A stretch of 64,000 nucleotides of DNA. Origin: Tenrec ecaudatus. Its lineage: Eukaryota; Chordata; Mammalia; Afrosoricida; Tenrecidae. Position 1 is the stretch's first letter; each line of letters begins with the position of its first letter. Shown here piece after piece: positions 58,801-64,000 of this stretch. A program made the translations under genes and the position numbers. The notes below the pieces were generated by a model. It ran no database searches. It was not told the DNA's origin and saw only the letters and a list, made by a program, of their open reading frames with translations. Location of the stretch: assembly GCF_050624435.1 (NCBI RefSeq), contig NC_134530.1:143880721-143944720 (forward strand), in the 5' to 3' direction.

Positions 58801-61800
58801 GTTCAGGGGCCGATGACAGAGACAGCTGGCCCGATGGATCCGGAATTCCCTCCAGGGGGCCCCCATTGGCTGACACCGGAGCACAGTGAGCTGGCGGGGC
58901 TGGGGAGGGAGAAGAAGGGACAGACCACAGATGCAGGCGGCTCGAGCCAGGGTCTCTCCATGTTGCAGGTATACCGCCCTCCCCAAAGTCCCTGTCCTAC
59001 CACTCCAGTACTCGAGGACCAAGGGCCCCTGCAAGATGGGCCCCATCCCCTGAGGACCCAGCAAGGGATGAGGTGACTGCAGACAGGGACTTGCTGGGGT
59101 TTTGGGGGCCTGGGGGCCAGGATGGATAGGGCCCAGGCTCTGATCTGAGGAGCGCCAGCGAGGCTTGGCTCGGGCTGGGCCGGGCCTTGGGGTGGGGTGG
59201 GGAAGGGTGTGGCAAGTCCGTGCCTCGCAGCCCTCAACAGCACGAGCTGTTTGGGGTCCAGGAAATCCTGGACCACGTCCTCAAGGACATGGAGCTGTTC
59301 GTGGGGAAACTGAAGGGAGTCAAGCCCCAGACCAGCGGCAAGAAGAAGAAGAAAAAGAAGAAGAAGTATCAGGGAGGTGGGTGCTGATGCTGACGGCCAG
59401 GGAAGGCGGGCGGGCCGGGGAGGAGTCTTGTAGGGGATTTCTGTGACCCACGGCCCCTTCCACAGGCATCACACGGGTCCAGTACATAGACTACTTCCAG
59501 AAGACCAAGTACAGCCTCATCCTCCTGGTATGCTGCTTCCTCCCTCCCCTCTCTTCCCGCCTCTCCCACGGTCTTAAGGGCCAGCCCCAGCAGCTTGTTT
59601 CTCCAGCCTCTTTCCCACATCCCCCTCCACATCCACTCTGGGGGCTTTGGGGGAGCACAAAGTTCTAAAAAGAGGCCCCAAACCATTGCTGGGGGCTGGG
59701 GCCCTGGCAAAGTTGGGTAGGGCGAAGGTGGTGACAGCCGCTGCCCTGTGTCCCCAGGGGAAGCTGGTCACCAGGCTGCAGGAGCCGAGCGCCCCTGATT
59801 TTGTGCACATCATCTTCGAAACTCTGAACTTTGTGAGTCGGGGAAGAAGGATGGACTGAAGTGAAGAAGAAGCGGAAGGAGGAAGGGTGGGGGTGAGGGC
59901 GGGGTGCACACGAGAAGGACAGGGGACAGGAGACTGTGGGCCCACCCCTTGTTCCCTCAGCACACCCTCTTCTTACGAGCCACCATTCCTAGTGTGGCCG
60001 CCAGGTCTGGGGGACTAGATGGATGGGGTCAGGGTCAGGGACACCAAGGCTCTGAGGGAAGCTGGGAAGGGCAACAGACCTGAGGTAGGAGGACAACTTG
60101 CAAGCGGCAGTTTGGCTTTTCCAGCGGGAAGCCAGACAGGCTGGGCTCCTTCTCACCCCTATTTGGCCTTGTGGGAGCCTAAGCTTCCTGCCATTGCCCG
60201 CCCCTCCCTCAGGTTCTGTCTCAGTGCCCCGAGTCTGACCTAGCAGCACAAGTGACCTCACCACTCCTCACTCCCCAAGCCACCAACCTGCTGCTGTCCT
60301 GCCTGAGCCAGGAGGAGAGGAACACCTGGCAGGGGCTGGGCAAGGCCTGGACTACCAACCGGTGAGTTAAGACAGCTCTGAACCAGGTTGATTGGTCAGG
60401 AGCAAGAGGGCATGGATGGGGTCAGAGGACAGTACGTCAGAAGTGGCCAGGCTCTCCAGAGTCGCAAACCAGTCGTCTTTTCAACCCATTGGTGGGTGCA
60501 GGTAGAGGCCTCTACATGCATCGTGGGTTACGAGTTGAGCTGCTAACTGAAAGGTCAGCAGTTCGAAATCACCAGCATCCCCCCGCCTTGGGAGAAAGAT
60601 GAAGCTCTTTGCTCCCAGAAGCTTTGCTGCCTCAGAAACCCACCAGGGTGGCTCTGCGCTGTCCTACAGAGGCCTACTCTGAGTCAGAATTGAGTTGCAT
60701 GCGCCAAGTGGGCGAGTCTATACGGAAACGTGCCGAGTTTTGACTGTGCTGGCTACGAAGGGTTAACAACGAGAGAGAAGGCCAACCACGTACTGTCACC
60801 CGAAGAGAAGGCATTAGCCCAGGGACAAAGAGGAGTCCCTTCTGAGAAGGATCGCCAGCAATCTTCTAACATATCTCTCGTAGTGTCAGGAACAAATAGA
60901 ACACTGTCTCAATCCGGCCCGGAATCTAAGAACGGGTGGTGTAGGAGACACTGCAGTGGATGTACTGTCAGTAGACATGGGGACCAGCTGACTAGGGAGT
61001 AAGGAGACCAAGAGATAGGCTAAGCCTGTGTAGCTGAGATGGCCTTGGACCCGGAGGCTGCACTGATGAGAGCAAGGGGCCAGGGGCCAGGGGGGTGGAC
61101 CAGCTGGGACACACTGAGCTGAGGTGCCCAAAGAAGGCAACAGAGCAATAAGCCAGTTCATCTAGTGAGTCTTTGGCTTCGTGGCCAATTCTTTTTAATT
61201 CAGCCCCATTTTATGGGACTTCCTTCCCTAAAGCCATGAAGCAGTTTTATATAATTTTTTAAGATCATTTTTTGGGGGCTTGTACAATGCTTATCACAAT
61301 CCATACACACATCCATTGTGTCAAGTACATTTGTACATTTGTTGCCATCATCATTCTCAAAACATTTGCTGTCTGCTTGAGCCCTTGGTGTCAGCTCATT
61401 CCGCCCCCCTCGGTGCTCCCCCTCCCTCATGAACCCTTGATAATTCATAAATTACTATTATTTTGTCATGTCTTACATTGGCTAATGTCTCCCTTCACCC
61501 ACTTTTCTGTTGTCACTCCCCCCAGGGAGGAGGTTATATGTAGATCCTTGTAATCGGTTCCCCCTTTCCACTCTACCCTCCCTCCACCCTCAGGTATTGC
61601 CACTCTCAGCACTGGTCATGAAGGGATCATCTGCCCTGGATTCCCTGTGTTTCCAGCTCCTATCTGTACCAGTGCTAGCCAGATTTGTAAGGTAGAATTG
61701 GGATCATGATAGTGGGGAAGAGGGGGGAGGAAGAAGCATTTAGGAACTAGAGGAAAGTTGCATGTTTCATTGTTGCTACACTGTACCCTGACGGCTCATC

Positions 61801-64000
61801 TCCTCCCTGCAACCCTTCTGTAAGGGGATGTTCAGTTGTGTACAGATGGATCTTAGGTTCCCAATCTGCACTCCCCCTCATTCACAATGATTTGATTTTT
61901 CATTCTTCGATGACTGATACCTGATCCCTTTGACATTTTGTGATCACACAGGCTGGTGTGCTTCTTCCATGTGGGCTTTGTTGATGCTGAGCTAGATGGC
62001 TGCTTGTTTACTTTCAAGTCTTTAAGACCCCAGACACTATCTCTTTTGATAGCCAGGCTCCATCAGCTTTCTTCACCACATTTGCTTATGCACCCGCTTT
62101 GTCTTCAGCGGGCGTTGATACAATTTTTCAGGAGCTCTCTTTGGTTCACTCATTAAAAGGAAGCTAATGATGGATTTTGTACTTCCTGTCTCCTAAGTGT
62201 TCAGTGGCCCAGAACACTGGACACGAGGAGAGACTGTGTAAGCCTGCCTCTGAGCCCACCGACTTCCACAGCTGGGCTGGGCTCACAGTCGTGTGCCCAC
62301 CCACCAAATGAGAGCCCACCCACCAGGTGAGTGCCTGGGAAAGAAAACAGGGCTTCTGCAAGAGAGCCAAACCAGAGGGTCTGTGGCGGACCCCAAATGC
62401 TGTCATTCAGCTGATGACACACCCAGTCTCATGCTGGATGTAGCCTCTGGCCTCTCAAAATCCAGCCCCACTTCGAGCATTGAAGGCCTCCGCCAAAGAA
62501 CTGCCCCGACTTTGAATGGCTGCCTCACAAAGAGTGGTGCACCGTGAGCAGACGCATTGCCTACATGTAAAGCTGAGTCAGATGGGTCCTTAGAAGAATG
62601 CTTTCTGATTTCCTAAAATAACAAGAGATGAGTGAATCATATGAAAGACGCAAAGACAGAAGACAGAATAACTAAACGTAAGGCTTTTTTTAAACTCTTA
62701 AAAGAGTGATATTTGAAGCAAAAGACATTGCAGGGACTTGATTTTAATCAGAGGCCGAAAGCTGAGATCCTACTACATACTGAGGTCGTCCAGAAGGATG
62801 AAGGACATGCACGACCATTGGCCCCGCAGTTCGGAGATCAGAGGCCGAGGTGGAAGGGCAGATTCAAAGAGCCATGAAAGAAGCAGGGGAGATCTAAGGA
62901 GAGAAGACAGGCACACTCTCAAAAAACATAGTGACAATATGGCAGTTCCAGGGTGACAGCTAAGAGGAATTGTCAAGAGAAGGCCAAGAGAGGATCTGAG
63001 CATGTTGGTAGGTCAAAGACCTACCGCGCTGATGTGGCAACACTGCATTAGGGATTCCGTGCTCAAAGCCAAAACTCGCTGCCCTCGGATCGAGTTGGAC
63101 ATGTGGCAGCCCCACGGGACAGGGTAGAACTGCCCTGGGGGGTTCTGAGACTGTATCTCTTTCGCGAAGTAGAAAGCCTCATCTTTCTCCTGAGGAGTGG
63201 CTGGTGGATTCTAGCTGCTGACCTTGCAGTGAGCTGCTCACGACACCACCTCCCCAGCAGACAAAGGCCACTGCCTCTGCCATCCCAAATCACAGAGATG
63301 CTCTAGGACAGCGGGGGACGGTTTCTTTGAGTCTCTCTGGCTGCAAATCTGCACAGGAGCAGACAGCCTTGTCTTGCTCTTGTGGAGTGGCTGGTGGGTT
63401 TGAATGGCTGACGTGGCAATCAGCAGCTCTCAAATTAACCCCAGTGTGCAAGACAGGGACTCCTCCCAATTGAGCAAGCCTGGAGGCCACCAGGAGGGCA
63501 GCTTCCCGGGTCTTGTGCGGTGGTGAGAGGAGGCTGAGGAGACAAGAACCAGGCCCACCTCAGACTCACGAGCGCAGCCCCCCTTTGGAGGGTCTCCACA
63601 CGGCCCACGGCGCACTTCGTGAGAAGAAAAGGTTTTCCAGCTGGGGAACTAGCTGTTGGGAAGAGTGCTGGGTCGGCTGATCCCGAAAGCGTCCTCCAGG
63701 GGTCTTTTAATCCAAATTCCTGGCCCCTGTGATAAGAGCCCAGATGGTGTTCTGGTGCTGTTCTGGCGCACGTCGTCTCCTGCCTCCCTGTTGTGGGACT
63801 GGTCCCCGATGAACTGCTTGTCTCCTAGGAGGGGTCTCTCACCTTTGCACACGGGCCGTTGTCTCCCATTAGACAGGAGGCCCTGGAGGCTGGGTCCTGT
63901 CCTCGCCTCTCTTTCTACCACCCACAGCCTGGCACAGTTCTGCTCCCCACCTCCCCAGGGCCGAATGGATAGACGAGGAGCCCCCACCCTATGTGCCCAC
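55865..64000 (+). CDS. EPS8L3: EPS8-like protein 3, first twelve coding exons (3' end outside window)
   Basis: EPS8-family adaptor; relatives link receptor tyrosine kinases and Sos/Abi to Rac and actin. Coding exons: 55865-55895, 56031-56095, 57580-57738, 58007-58156, 58238-58293, 58692-58885, 58969-59072, 59262-59376, 59466-59527, 59758-59832, 60213-60361 and 63959 to the edge. All introns are GT-AG and all phases agree, giving about 400 residues. It starts [18 protein letters not shown], close to human EPS8L3. Residues about 28-155 are the PTB domain ([37 protein letters not shown]). A proline-rich linker follows to about 253, then the conserved mid-region ([43 protein letters not shown]). 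The edge falls after [13 protein letters not shown], before the SH3 domain. A run of nine lysines (280-288) is unusual. Intron 11 (3.6 kb) is swollen by retroelements. Start context has A at -3. The family normally has a non-coding first exon upstream. Confidence 0.95.
56690..56935. repeat. G-rich 27-bp minisatellite in EPS8L3 intron 2
   Basis: About nine units built on ggggctgtcaggggcagggc with a variable ggggtgg or ggggcagg end. The four central units (about 56800-56910) are nearly identical. Each unit has several runs of three or more G, so G-quadruplexes on the plus strand are possible. All three frames stay open for long stretches because the period is a multiple of three; these are not genes. 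Confidence 0.93.
57290..57327. repeat. G-rich simple repeat in EPS8L3 intron 2
   Basis: Run of gggggt/ggggga units, distinct from the 27-bp repeat. Confidence 0.85.
60505..60708 (+). mobile_element. AfroSINE in EPS8L3 intron 11
   Basis: gttgagctgctaactgaaag, cagcagttcgaaatcaccag and gagtcagaattgagttgcat, in sense with the gene. Confidence 0.85.
61245..62118 (-). mobile_element. L1-type 3' end retroposon in EPS8L3 intron 11
   Basis: Begins with T-rich attttttaagatcatttttt, then aagtacatttgtacatttgt, agatccttgtaatcggttcc and ttcttccatgtgggctttgt, and breaks off after tttgtcttcagcg. Antisense to the host gene. Confidence 0.82.
63067..63258 (-). mobile_element. AfroSINE in EPS8L3 intron 11
   Basis: aaaactcgctgccctcggat, cacgggacagggtagaactg and ctgaggagtggctggtggat. 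Confidence 0.85.
63300..63442 (-). mobile_element. AfroSINE, partial
   Basis: ctaggacagcgggggacggt, gcacaggagcagacagcctt and gtggctggtgggtttgaatg; the 3' end is missing. Confidence 0.7.

Noticed and set aside
58165-59064. 299-codon minus-strand open frame
   Set aside because: Lies opposite well-supported EPS8L3 exons 5-7; GC-rich coding DNA often leaves the other strand open. No family resemblance.

Overview
The window is mammalian nuclear DNA, almost certainly from an afrotherian and most likely the lesser hedgehog tenrec (Echinops telfairi). About thirty tRNA-derived AfroSINEs (restricted to Afrotheria) are scattered through it with pieces of their RTE/BovB-type LINE. Two short hAT transposons of the SPIN family are also present; among afrotherians SPIN is known from tenrec. 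Neither the species nor any repeat family name was checked against a database.

Two host genes are visible, both on the + strand. A complete eight-exon mu-class glutathione S-transferase gene (GSTM) has its coding part at 15,500-22,303; its eight spliced exons give 218 residues. The first twelve coding exons of EPS8L3 (EGFR pathway substrate 8-like 3) begin at 55,865 and run off the right edge at 64,000, covering the PTB domain and the middle of the protein but stopping before the SH3 domain. Human EPS8L3 also neighbours the GSTM cluster, but as I recall it points the other way, so the arrangement here suggests a rearrangement. The two genes serve different processes (xenobiotic conjugation; actin and receptor signalling), and nothing here suggests shared control.

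Layout: 1-2.6 kb, AfroSINEs and the remains of an endogenous retrovirus (integrase remnant plus an LTR-like block); 2.6-15.4 kb, intergenic DNA with RTE 3' ends, a SPIN element at 11.26 kb and a direct duplication (9.6-10.2 and 13.2-14.4 kb); 15.4-22.8 kb, GSTM, with a processed COMMD8 pseudogene antisense in intron 5; 22.8-55.8 kb, a 33-kb gene-free interval built of nested retroelements: an RTE mosaic (24.2-30.2 kb), repeated antisense copies of an L1-type 3' end, a long antisense L1 ORF2 remnant (42.7-46.7 kb), LTR-like repeats and AfroSINEs; 55.8-64 kb, EPS8L3 with a G-rich 27-bp minisatellite in intron 2.

I found no CRISPR array, tRNA, rRNA, or other intact protein gene. The most informative signals are the two SPIN insertions with clean 8-bp target duplications, the changed GSTM/EPS8L3 orientation, the COMMD8 retrocopy, a twin-primed (5'-inverted) LINE insertion, and the nested insertions that give a relative age order of the repeats.
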